Assembly (NCBI GenBank): GCA_964613055.1
Contig: CAZTGD010000007.1
Span: 1 to 64,000, forward strand
Origin: JAXGMQ01 sp964613055
GTDB lineage: Bacteria; Caldisericota; Caldisericia; JAAYUI01
Reading direction: 5' to 3'
Length of the DNA: 64,000 bases
Below, one piece after another: positions 43,786 to 52,145 of the stretch. The notes below the pieces were generated by a model, which was not told the DNA's origin, searched no databases, and saw only the letters and a list, made by a program, of their open reading frames with translations. How positions within the stretch are numbered: position 1 is the first letter of the stretch; each line of letters starts with the position of its first letter. Position numbers and translations under genes: made by a program.

Positions 43786-43814
43786 TTGACAAAACAAGTC
43801 GATACAAATAGAAT
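43786..43814 (+). promoter_or_regulatory. Promoter of the butyrate kinase operon
   Basis: Perfect -35 TTGACA (43786-43791), 17 bp spacer, -10 TAGAAT (43809-43814). Start near 43821, 20 nt before the ATG, which has a full AAGGAGG site. Confidence 0.7.
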
Positions 43815-43840
43815 AGTTACATACTCCTAAGGAGGCGATT

Positions 43841-44956
43841 ATGACCACTGAATTCTACATACTGGCAGTTAATCCAGGAAGCACTTCCACAAAGATGGCA
43901 CTATTTGCAGACGAAGAGAAAGTTTTTGAGGAAACCCTAAGACATGACGCTGAAGACCTGAAGAAATTCCATAACATATGGGAACAGTTCGATTTCAGGA
44001 AGAGGGTTATCGTTGATTATCTAAAGGAAAACCTTAAAGATGGTACCAGTCTCTCTGCTGTAGTGGGTAGAGGGGGTATATTTAAGCCAATTGTTTCTGG
44101 CACATATGAAGTTAACAGCGAGATGCTTGATGATGCAACCACCAACAGATATGGCGAACACGCTTCAAATCTCGGTTGCGCTTTAGCCAAAGAGATTTCA
44201 GAGGAGTTTTCAGGTTGCAAGGCTTACATCGTCGACCCAACCACGACATGCGAGTACCAGAGATTATCGTTCTACTCAGGTCATCCAGAGATTCCACGAA
44301 AATCGATAGCACACGTGCTTAATATCCATGCAAATGCCAGAAAAGCCGCGAAGGATTTGAATATTCCATATGAAAAATCTCGATTCATTGTTGCTCATAT
44401 GGGTGGAGGAATAACGATTTCTTCGGTTGTTGGCGGAAAGATGATCGACAATAATAACGCTACGTGCGAAGGGCCTTTCACACCTGAACGAACCGGTAGC
44501 CTTCCTCCCATTCAGCTAGCTGAGTTGTGCTTCTCTGGCAAGTATTCACTAGCACAAATTAAAAAAATGATAATGGGCAAGGGTGGTTTGGTTGCATACC
44601 TTGGAACCAATTCCGCCGCTGAGGTGGAGAAGAAGGCAAAAGCTGGAGATTCAATGTACATGGAACACTATGAAGCTCTTGTTTACCAGATTGCCAAAGA
44701 GATTGGTGCATATGCCACAGTGCTTAAAGGGGAGGTTGATGCTATCGTTCTGACCGGAGGATTGGCATATTCCCAGCTGTTGATTGATCTAATAACACCT
44801 CGGATATCATTCCTCGGTAAGATCGTAAGATACCCCGGCGAAGACGAACTGGAAGCTCTGTCGGCCGGTTCACTTAGAGTTCTTCGAGGGGAAGAGAATG
44901 CAAAAAAATATCCAACATATGGAGAGAAAGCGCCTGAATGGAATACACAAGAATAG
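43841..44956 (+). CDS. buk: Butyrate kinase
   Basis: 371 residues of the acetate/butyrate kinase family. LAVNPGSTSTKMALF at 8-22 is the nucleotide-binding start, with HMGGGITISSV near 188 and LTGGLAYSQL near 308. It makes ATP from butyryl phosphate, or possibly isobutyryl or branched-chain acyl phosphate. No phosphotransbutyrylase gene is adjacent. The enoyl-CoA hydratase gene overlaps its end by 19 nt, which supports acyl-CoA fermentation or amino-acid degradation. Confidence 0.93.
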   Translation: MTTEFYILAVNPGSTSTKMALFADEEKVFEETLRHDAEDLKKFHNIWEQFDFRKRVIVDYLKENLKDGTSLSAVVGRGGIFKPIVSGTYEVNSEMLDDATTNRYGEHASNLGCALAKEISEEFSGCKAYIVDPTTTCEYQRLSFYSGHPEIPRKSIAHVLNIHANARKAAKDLNIPYEKSRFIVAHMGGGITISSVVGGKMIDNNNATCEGPFTPERTGSLPPIQLAELCFSGKYSLAQIKKMIMGKGGLVAYLGTNSAAEVEKKAKAGDSMYMEHYEALVYQIAKEIGAYATVLKGEVDAIVLTGGLAYSQLLIDLITPRISFLGKIVRYPGEDELEALSAGSLRVLRGEENAKKYPTYGEKAPEWNTQE

Positions 44957-45702
44957 AAGTAGCGATTGAAAACGGTATCTGCACTGCAACTTTTACCAGA
45001 CCGGATAAACTAAACGCTCTTGATAGAAGGACTCTTGAGGAGCTAGATCAATTAGCTGACACTCTTTTATCCTCCAATGATGTGTCAGTTCTCATATTAA
45101 AAGGTTCTGGGAAGGCTTTTGTTGCTGGTGCAGATATCTTAGCAATGGTCGATATGAACAGTCAACAAGCTAACGAATTCTCGACCTATGGACAGAGTGT
45201 CTTTCTAAAGATTGAAAACCTTCCCATTCCAGTGATTGCCTCTATTAACGGTTTCTGTCTTGGTGGGGGATGTGAACTAGCAATGGCATGTGATATTCGG
45301 ATCAGTTCAAACAAAGGTAAATTCGGTCAACCAGAAGTAAACCTGGGTGTTACTCCAGGATTTGGCGGAACACAGAGGTTATCAAAACTTACTGGTATTG
45401 GTAATGCAATTGATTTGTTAACTACTGGAAGAATCATCCGTGCCGATGAAGCTAAATCAATGGGACTGGTCGAAAGGGTTGTTGAGCACGATGAACTCGA
45501 TAATGAGGTTAGATCACTTGCTGAATTAATTGCTTCAAAGTGCATAAGAGCGGTGAAAGCCAATAAGTTAACAGCGTTAAAGGGCGTTATCACACCTGAC
45601 TATCCAGCTGAAGCTAAAGCCTTTGCTGACTGTTTTAGCAGGGGTGATGCAAAGACTGGCATGCAGGCTTTTATCGACAAGAAGGATCCGGACTGGAGGT
45701 AG
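44938..45702 (+). CDS. crt: Enoyl-CoA hydratase/crotonase family protein
   Basis: 254 residues. Oxyanion-hole motifs KAFVAGADI near 62 and ASINGFCLGGGCELA near 100. Both catalytic glutamates of true hydratases are present (GGGCELAMACD and GQPEVNLG), so hydration of crotonyl-CoA-like substrates is plausible. Starts inside buk. The symbol crt is by context. Confidence 0.88.
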   Translation: MEYTRIEVAIENGICTATFTRPDKLNALDRRTLEELDQLADTLLSSNDVSVLILKGSGKAFVAGADILAMVDMNSQQANEFSTYGQSVFLKIENLPIPVIASINGFCLGGGCELAMACDIRISSNKGKFGQPEVNLGVTPGFGGTQRLSKLTGIGNAIDLLTTGRIIRADEAKSMGLVERVVEHDELDNEVRSLAELIASKCIRAVKANKLTALKGVITPDYPAEAKAFADCFSRGDAKTGMQAFIDKKDPDWR

Positions 45703-45705
45703 AAT

Positions 45706-46248
45706 TTGGATCTTCCGACAAACCTTAGGGAGACTACATTAGCAGAATTAATACAGATCATTGAAGTATCAGGCAGATCGGGCAGATTGCAGGTCCAAAT
45801 GCTTGAGACATCAGAACAGGCATCAATATATTTCAATAAAGGTCAGATAGTTCACGCAACAACAAACATCAATCAGGGTGTAAACGCAATATGGGAGTTG
45901 TTTTCATGGACAAATGGACAGTTGATCTTCCACGATGGAGTAACTACACCTCCTCGAACAATCAAGGAGGATAACATATCATTGATTCAAAAGGGACTTA
46001 AGAAAGCTACAAATACTCACAACATCATGATGAACCTACCACCCCTGAATACTGTTTTGACCGTAAACAACGAAGGAGCACAAAACACAGGCGAACTCCA
46101 GCTTGATTCTAACGAGTGGAATTTTTTAATCTTAGTCGACGGGACTCGCTCGATTAAAGACCTTTTTGACGACTCCAATTTAAGCACAGCCAAAGCGGCT
46201 GTGCTTGTAAACAAACTCCTAGAACAAAAGGTGATTGTCCCAAAATGA
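45706..46248 (+). CDS. DUF4388 (PATAN-like) domain protein
   Basis: 180 residues from a TTG start with an ideal SD (GGAGGT, 5 nt); no better ATG exists. Residues 1-100 match the DUF4388 pattern: LRETTLAELIQIIEVSGRSGRLQVQ, then IYFNKGQIVHATTN and AIWELFSWTNGQLIF. The C-terminal half (about 115-180) is a second small module ending LVNKLLEQKVIVPK, similar to the winged-helix end found in such proteins. Family members are often linked to two-component and gliding-type signalling. It precedes the NHL gene by an ATGA overlap, so the two are probably coupled. Confidence 0.75.
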   Translation: MDLPTNLRETTLAELIQIIEVSGRSGRLQVQMLETSEQASIYFNKGQIVHATTNINQGVNAIWELFSWTNGQLIFHDGVTTPPRTIKEDNISLIQKGLKKATNTHNIMMNLPPLNTVLTVNNEGAQNTGELQLDSNEWNFLILVDGTRSIKDLFDDSNLSTAKAAVLVNKLLEQKVIVPK

Positions 46249-48680
46249 GGTTTATGAAAAGACAGCTTATTATCATTATTACAATGTGTTTTCTTGTTTG
46301 TTTTATACTTTTGTTCTCAGTTTCTGCCAGTATCAATGATACAGAAGTGATCGGAGTACTCACAGATAAATCTCACTTCAAGTACCCCATGTCATTATTC
46401 GTAGACAATGACGGCGATAAACTTATTGTTGCTGACACTGGGAACAATCAGATAAAGATCCTGAGTACAGATGGTTCATTCATTAACTCATTTGGCGACA
46501 ACATGTCCATCCATCCAACCAAGGTCATCAAGGACTCAGGATCGAGATATATTATATGTGATCCCAAGAATGGTAGTATTTCATTTTTTGACAGACGCGG
46601 TGAATACCTTGATAACATGAGTTTCTCAGAGAACCCTCAGTGTGGTGTTATCGAACCAGTTTCTCTCGAATACAATTCGAAGGAACAAATGCTTGTTTTA
46701 GACCGAGCAACTTCTCAGGTGAAAATCTACTCTTCATCAGGTGATTTTCTTTTTTCAATCGGCAGGGAAGGAACAGGAGAGGGAGAGTTATCAAATCCGA
46801 GCGATCTCTCCGTAGATCGAAATGATGATATCTACCTAGTTGACAAGAATAACAATAGAATTTCAGTTTTTAACAGTGTTGGCAATTTCATAAGGAATTT
46901 CGGTCAAGGGAAACTCAACTCACCTACTAGCTTGGACATACATGGTGATTCCGTATACGTCTTGGATACAGGGAATTCTAGGATACAGGTTTTTTCAAAA
47001 AAAGGAGAACTCAATCATACTATTGGTAGATTTGGTATCGGTCCAAATGAATTTAGGTATCCAAACGGTTTGATGATTGACTCCGATGGTTACATCTGGG
47101 TAGCTGACACTGGCAACAACAGAATTGTTAAACTCGATAAAGATGAACAGTTACTTTCAATCGGCAGAAAGGGTGCTTCAGTCTCTCCAAGGGGAATCAC
47201 TTCAATAGATGGTTATTTATATGTTGCTGAATCCAGTTCAGATTTTGTAAACGTTTATTCAACGACAACCGGTGAGTATGTTCAGAGTATTGGTTCTCAG
47301 GGTACAGAATCAACTAATCTCAATCACCCAACCGACTGTAACATAACCAATCGAGGAGATCTAGTCGTTGCCGATTCAGGCAATAACCGTATACAGATAT
47401 ATTCTCTGTCGGGCGATCACCTGTTCGGTTTCGGTGAATACGGAAGCAATGCTGGACAATTTAATAATCCTCAAGGGATAGGAATAGACCAAAATAGTGG
47501 CAATATTCTTATAGCTGACACGGGGAACTCACGAGTTGTTTCTGCTTCTATCGGAGGAAGTTGGGATTTCTCAATCGTTGACCGATTAGAAAAACCTGTA
47601 GATGTTGCAGTAGATTCTCAAAGCAGAATATGGGTCGTGGATGAAGACCTCGGTGAAGTACTCATTTTTGATAAGGACGGGAGATTTGAGAAATCTCTGT
47701 ACGACGAAGCATTCACAAATCCATCTTCAATTACCATCGATGAGTATGGTCGTATATTCATCTGTGACGCCGGAGTTTCTAATGTCAGAGTCTTCTCTGA
47801 AAGTGAGTATGAGCTTAGCAGTTATGGAAAATTTGGTGGACCATTATCCAGCATGGACGCATTGCTGACTGGCAAGGATGATATCAGTCTTCTCAATCAA
47901 CCATCAGGTCTTTGCATATCGGGTATGTGGGTTTATATCTCAGATACTTCCAATAGTCGCATTCTAAAAGTTCCCTTGTCAGATTTTGGAGGATTGCCGA
48001 AACTGTTTGTTGACACAGAAACAATCTCTTTCGAAAAGGTCCCTCTTTCAACAAAACGTTCTCGAATAATTCACATTATGAATCAAGGAAGCGGTACAAT
48101 CAAAGGTGAGATAAAATCAGATACAGACTGGATAGAAACTGTGCCAACGGAATTCGAAGGCGAGATTCAGGTTGAGATTTGGGTAGATGGTAAAAAAGCC
48201 AGAGAGGGTTTAAGGGAAGGAAACGTAACGATAAACTGCAATGGAGGTATACAAGTTATACCCATCAGTTGCAGATTTTTTGATGGAAATGTCAAGAGGA
48301 TTGTTATGGTCTTTGGTCACAAAGAAGTTGAGGCTAATGGTCGAACAATTGAGGTATATCCTGCACCATTCAAGGATGAAAACTATTACAGAGTGTACGT
48401 GCATTTCAGATTCATCGGTGAAGAACTTGGAGCAGAAAGAGTCACTTACAACCACAGAGAAGGTGAGATCAGCTACTTCCTTGAAGGGAAAACACTTCGG
48501 ATGAAGCTGGGTACTGTTAACGCAGAATTGAACGGTGAACCTGTTAAGTCATACTCACCACCTTACCTTTTCAGGGGTGACAGCAGATATCCAGTTGTAC
48601 CACTTAGATTCGTTGCTGAATCACTTGGTGCATCTGTTATGTTGGAGGGATACGACACAATAATCGTAGAGTATCCATGA
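46245..48680 (+). CDS. Secreted NHL-repeat beta-propeller protein with ASH-like and stalk domains (paralogue)
   Basis: 811 residues. Signal peptide 1-30. Residues of about 45-570 are NHL repeats with clear consensus blades (VADTGNNQIKIL, VLDTGNSRIQVF, VADTGNNRIVKL, VADSGNNRIQIY, IADTGNSRVVS). About 586-680 is an ASH-like sandwich (ISFEKVPLSTKRSRIIHIMNQGSG). About 685-811 is a stalk domain (FIGEELGAE, VPLRFVAESLGASV). Same order as the protein at 2792-5116, but the propeller consensus is better kept here. Probably surface-located. It overlaps the TagA-like gene by 4 nt, which links it to wall-polymer genes. Confidence 0.88.
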   Translation: MRFMKRQLIIIITMCFLVCFILLFSVSASINDTEVIGVLTDKSHFKYPMSLFVDNDGDKLIVADTGNNQIKILSTDGSFINSFGDNMSIHPTKVIKDSGSRYIICDPKNGSISFFDRRGEYLDNMSFSENPQCGVIEPVSLEYNSKEQMLVLDRATSQVKIYSSSGDFLFSIGREGTGEGELSNPSDLSVDRNDDIYLVDKNNNRISVFNSVGNFIRNFGQGKLNSPTSLDIHGDSVYVLDTGNSRIQVFSKKGELNHTIGRFGIGPNEFRYPNGLMIDSDGYIWVADTGNNRIVKLDKDEQLLSIGRKGASVSPRGITSIDGYLYVAESSSDFVNVYSTTTGEYVQSIGSQGTESTNLNHPTDCNITNRGDLVVADSGNNRIQIYSLSGDHLFGFGEYGSNAGQFNNPQGIGIDQNSGNILIADTGNSRVVSASIGGSWDFSIVDRLEKPVDVAVDSQSRIWVVDEDLGEVLIFDKDGRFEKSLYDEAFTNPSSITIDEYGRIFICDAGVSNVRVFSESEYELSSYGKFGGPLSSMDALLTGKDDISLLNQPSGLCISGMWVYISDTSNSRILKVPLSDFGGLPKLFVDTETISFEKVPLSTKRSRIIHIMNQGSGTIKGEIKSDTDWIETVPTEFEGEIQVEIWVDGKKAREGLREGNVTINCNGGIQVIPISCRFFDGNVKRIVMVFGHKEVEANGRTIEVYPAPFKDENYYRVYVHFRFIGEELGAERVTYNHREGEISYFLEGKTLRMKLGTVNAELNGEPVKSYSPPYLFRGDSRYPVVPLRFVAESLGASVMLEGYDTIIVEYP

Positions 48681-49399
48681 GTTGGGATGCGAGCATACTC
48701 AAATCATCTAACTGGTTTACCGGTGAGACCGAAGAGTTCGTAAAAAGACTTATAAATAATTTCAACAGCGGTCGCTCTGTTTATATCGTTACAGCAAATA
48801 TTGAGTGTATTGCTTATTGTAAAAATGATGATGAATTTCAAAGTATATGTTTTAATGCTGATTACTTAATCCCAGATGGTATCGGAGCAGTAGCCCTCTT
48901 GAGACGTTACAATCATTCTGTTTCGGAGCGAATCCCGGGAATAGAATTGGCACAGAAACTTTTGACAGAAGTCTCACCTAGAACCAGGCTTTTCTTGTTC
49001 GGTGGAAAAGAGTATGTCGTTAAAAAAACCAGTGAGTTCATCAAAGACAACTATCCAAACATAGACATAGCCGGAATCTGCTCTGGTTATAAATTTGACA
49101 CAAGGACAATTATTGACGATGTCAATGAATCAAAAGCTGATATATTGTTTGTCGCACTAGGGATGCCCAAGCAGGAGAAATGGATTGCTGACAATCTTGA
49201 TAGATTGAATGTCAAACTCGCTATTGGCGTTGGAGGGTCGTTCGATGTTTGGTCGGGGACAATAAAAAGAGCTCCTGGCTGGATTAAAATGTCAGGTCTT
49301 GAATGGCTATGGCGTATCGGACTCCAGCCATTCAGTCGAGTACCCAGATTTCTTAAGAGTGTATTCCTATTTCTTCAGCTATACTTCCTCAGAAGATGA
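48677..49399 (+). CDS. tagA: WecG/TagA/CpsF family glycosyltransferase
   Basis: 240 residues. Family residues: VTANIECI (Thr and Asn), PDGIGAV (catalytic Asp), RIPGIEL (Arg) and ALGMPKQEKWI (Gln). TagA transfers ManNAc from UDP-ManNAc to lipid-linked GlcNAc. With the epimerase and WecA-type enzyme at 62-64 kb, a GlcNAc-ManNAc wall-polymer linkage is plausible. The C-terminus is basic and amphipathic, for membrane association. Overlaps csaB. Confidence 0.9.
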   Translation: MSWDASILKSSNWFTGETEEFVKRLINNFNSGRSVYIVTANIECIAYCKNDDEFQSICFNADYLIPDGIGAVALLRRYNHSVSERIPGIELAQKLLTEVSPRTRLFLFGGKEYVVKKTSEFIKDNYPNIDIAGICSGYKFDTRTIIDDVNESKADILFVALGMPKQEKWIADNLDRLNVKLAIGVGGSFDVWSGTIKRAPGWIKMSGLEWLWRIGLQPFSRVPRFLKSVFLFLQLYFLRR

Positions 49400-50454
49400 A
49401 ACACATAGCATTATGGGGTTACTACGGTTTTGGTAATGTGGGTGACGAAGCATTACTCTCCAACATTCTTCCTCATCTCAAGAATGTAAAGGTGCATCTC
49501 TTTTCTGGAGATCAGCCGTCTGTAAAACAAAAAGGCAACGTTTTACTAGAGAATAGGTCACCATCGAATCTGTTTAACGTTGTTAGATCTTGTGACGCTT
49601 TCGTTCTTGGACCAGGTGGTCTTCTTCATGAAAGACCAAATGTAAAAAGCACATGGTATCATTTGGCTGGATTATTTTTGGCAAAGACGATGAATATACC
49701 ACACATTGCAGTCAGTCAACAGATAGGTCCATTCAGTAGAAAGATGACAAAAAAATTAGTAAGACTTGGTCTTTCGAAATCATCTTTTCTAAGTGTCAGA
49801 GATAAGAAATCATATGATGAAGCAACCACCCTTGGTTTGGATTGTATTCTTTCTTCGGATCTGGCATTCTTAACTAAACCTGAACCACCATCAGATGAAG
49901 TAAGAGAGCGGATAATGAAAATGCATGCTCCGCGTACCATATTTGTGCCTGCAGTGTCTGATGAGTACAAACCCAATCCTAAATTCATAGCATCTATTCT
50001 AAATAATTATCATTCATACATCGGCGGTTCTATAATCATGTTGCCATTTTTCCCCGGTCGAGATGACATGATGATCGATGAAACAATAAAGCACATTGAC
50101 TTTCAACCTGTATTGAAGCTGGAAAGCCCACTCAAATGGAGAGATGCTTTCGGTGCTTTCTATATTGCTGACTATTCGATTCCAATGAGATTGCATGGGA
50201 TGATCGCTTCTGCCGTCTATGGCAAACCATTTCTCCCAATCCTATATCATGATAAGGTTAAGCGTATAGGTACAGACATTGGATGCTCCACATTCGTTTC
50301 AGAATTTGAAATCGATCCAGAGGGGAAGATAAAAGAATTCATTAACAATTCTGATGATTTAAGCTTAGTGATAAAATCAAGCATTGAGAAGCTCAAGAAT
50401 AGAGCTTTGCTGTCAGTTAAAGGATTGGAAGATTTCCTGAGTGAACTTATTTAA
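49396..50454 (+). CDS. csaB: CsaB-like polysaccharide pyruvyl transferase
   Basis: 352 residues. Family N-terminus WGYYGFGNVGDEALL, GPGGLLHE near 75, and IPMRLHGMIASAVYGKPFLPI near 267 (His of the active site) identify it. CsaB adds pyruvyl ketals to wall polysaccharide, which lets SLH-domain proteins bind. No SLH protein is in the window. The gene directly follows tagA and overlaps comF by 14 nt. Confidence 0.92.
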   Translation: MKHIALWGYYGFGNVGDEALLSNILPHLKNVKVHLFSGDQPSVKQKGNVLLENRSPSNLFNVVRSCDAFVLGPGGLLHERPNVKSTWYHLAGLFLAKTMNIPHIAVSQQIGPFSRKMTKKLVRLGLSKSSFLSVRDKKSYDEATTLGLDCILSSDLAFLTKPEPPSDEVRERIMKMHAPRTIFVPAVSDEYKPNPKFIASILNNYHSYIGGSIIMLPFFPGRDDMMIDETIKHIDFQPVLKLESPLKWRDAFGAFYIADYSIPMRLHGMIASAVYGKPFLPILYHDKVKRIGTDIGCSTFVSEFEIDPEGKIKEFINNSDDLSLVIKSSIEKLKNRALLSVKGLEDFLSELI

Positions 50455-51105
50455 TGCTATCCTTGATTACTTCTACCCTCCCAGGTGCCTGTTATGCGAA
50501 AAACCAGGCAAACACCCATTGTGTAATGACTGCCTTACTCAGTTTGAACCCAGACCTTCCACCTTTTCACTAAGCATGTTCAATGTGTTGACTATCCTCC
50601 CCTACCAAAACGCTGTGCGAGACTTAATTCATATTGGAAAATTTGAAGGTCACGAAGAACTCTGGAACCTCTTGGCTGAAATCACAGCACCATATTTGTA
50701 CGGTCTGGAAAAGAGAGTGTTGGTGCCTGTCCCGATCCATCCGCTTCGAATTCGAGAGCGGGGTTTCAATCAATCAGCAATCATAGCAAAGCGACTTTCA
50801 AGGATACTTGGCTGGGAGTACCACGGCAGGCTCATTCGAAGAAAAAAAACAGCCAACCTCAATTCCAACTCAGCTATGAAGATCGAGCTGAGAATGTAAA
50901 ATATGCCTTTTCTCCATATCCATTTGCCAAGATTAACCCTAGAAAGCATTACATGCTTGTTGACGATGTTGTAACAACGTCATCAACACTTCAGAGTTGT
51001 GGGAGTATTCTCTTTTCAATGGGTGCAACATTGGTTGATGCACTGGCTGTTGCCAGAGCTGGCGATCGTACCTCAATTAGAGTTGATTCAGAATTCTTCA
51101 TGTGA
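50441..51105 (+). CDS. comF: ComF family protein with a -1 frameshift at an A8 run
   Basis: Frame 0 (from the ATG at 50441) encodes the CxxC zinc-binding start (CLLCEKPGKHPLCNDC) and the VPVPIHPLRIRERGFNQS segment, then stops at 50899 after 152 residues. The rest lies in the -1 frame and ends at 51105: QLSYEDRAENVKYAF, then HYMLVDDVVTTSST, the PRTase PRPP motif. The joint falls at an A8 run, 50842-50849; one more A would restore a normal protein of 221 residues. ComF is linked to DNA uptake in competent bacteria. It could be a sequencing error, a fresh mutation or productive slippage; see findings. Confidence 0.85.
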
Positions 51106-51149
51106 TAGCTTACACTGCACATAAGATTGCTCAATACATCGGAGGAACG

Positions 51150-51725
51150 ATGAAAAAAATACTCTATAAATCACTCAGAAGACCATTTACTCCACTGGGG
51201 ATTTCACTGATCGGGATCATGTCAGGAATGTCAATTACCGTTACAAGGCTACTCACATTCTACCCCATACCTGCACTCCGATTCGATCCTGGTGGTCCCG
51301 CAATTATCATGTTGGCTGGGATGATCATGGGTCCTATAGGTGGAGCACTTGTTGGTGGTCTATCGGATCTAGTTGGATTTCTCTTTTGGAATCCAACTAG
51401 TTATCCATGGAATCCGATCATTTTCGCTGGACAGATGACTTATGGATTCATAGCAGGTCTGATAACAATGAAGTGGTGGGGTGAAGACAACTCATTTATT
51501 AAGGAGGCTCAAACTGTAATCACCATAATTGTAGGAGAAATATCGGGATTCTTGATTATAACTTGGGGTTTGTCAACACTCGGACAAGGTCAATTCGCTA
51601 CACTGCTTGTTGTAAGATCAATGTTCTTGCCGATCTACCTGATTTGGTACTCTATTCTTTGTATCTCAATCATGCAACCACTGTCATCGGTATTGCCCTG
51701 GAGACGATATGAAAGTAAAGCTTAA
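51150..51725 (+). CDS. ECF transporter S component, FolT-like (folate)
   Basis: 191 residues from the ATG at 51150 (GGAGG, 4 nt); the frame extends upstream into comF without a ribosome site. Five or six hydrophobic helices; segment GPIGGALVGGLSDLVGFLFW matches the folate/biotin-type S-component pattern. Energy-coupling subunits are elsewhere. Substrate assignment to folate is by resemblance only and could be another vitamin. Confidence 0.68.
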   Translation: MKKILYKSLRRPFTPLGISLIGIMSGMSITVTRLLTFYPIPALRFDPGGPAIIMLAGMIMGPIGGALVGGLSDLVGFLFWNPTSYPWNPIIFAGQMTYGFIAGLITMKWWGEDNSFIKEAQTVITIIVGEISGFLIITWGLSTLGQGQFATLLVVRSMFLPIYLIWYSILCISIMQPLSSVLPWRRYESKA

Positions 51726-51759
51726 GAACCGCAGATGTATGTGACCAGCATGCGCTAAC

Positions 51760-52122
51760 ATGGTGCAGGAATCGGTTCGATTCCTAAGTGGTATCAATAA
51801 TATCGTAAAACTCCTATTCGGAGTGTTTGAAATAGACTATGATGAGTCTCATATATCTCTTGAAGACATCAAGAGGCAAATGTCTGTCGCTGGTTTTCCG
51901 CCAGAGGACGAGATGAGGGCAGAATTGAACTCGAGTTCAATTCAATGCCAGGTCTGCGCGGGAACTGTCAAAGACAGTCTTGCATCAATTGATGGCATCA
52001 GTTCAGTTAACGTCGACCAGGAGAAGAAGACGATAGAGATTGAACTGGACAACTCCATCATCTCAATCGACGATATCAAATCCCATCTTGTAGAACTGGG
52101 TTTCCCAGCAGATACCAATTGA
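51760..52122 (+). CDS. Small protein with two HMA-like domains, one with CxxC
   Basis: 120 residues with two ferredoxin-like halves. The second (from 58) has the heavy-metal motif SIQCQVCAGTVKDSL with Cys63 and Cys66. The first (1-47) fits the fold but has no CxxC. No SD precedes the ATG. Just upstream, at 51735-51758, a short frame MYVTSMR resembles the start of an HMA domain, so the N-terminus may have been damaged. Likely a copper-type metallochaperone; no P-type ATPase is adjacent. Confidence 0.65.
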   Translation: MVQESVRFLSGINNIVKLLFGVFEIDYDESHISLEDIKRQMSVAGFPPEDEMRAELNSSSIQCQVCAGTVKDSLASIDGISSVNVDQEKKTIEIELDNSIISIDDIKSHLVELGFPADTN

Positions 52123-52145
52123 TAAAATCATTTTTTTCTCCCGAT

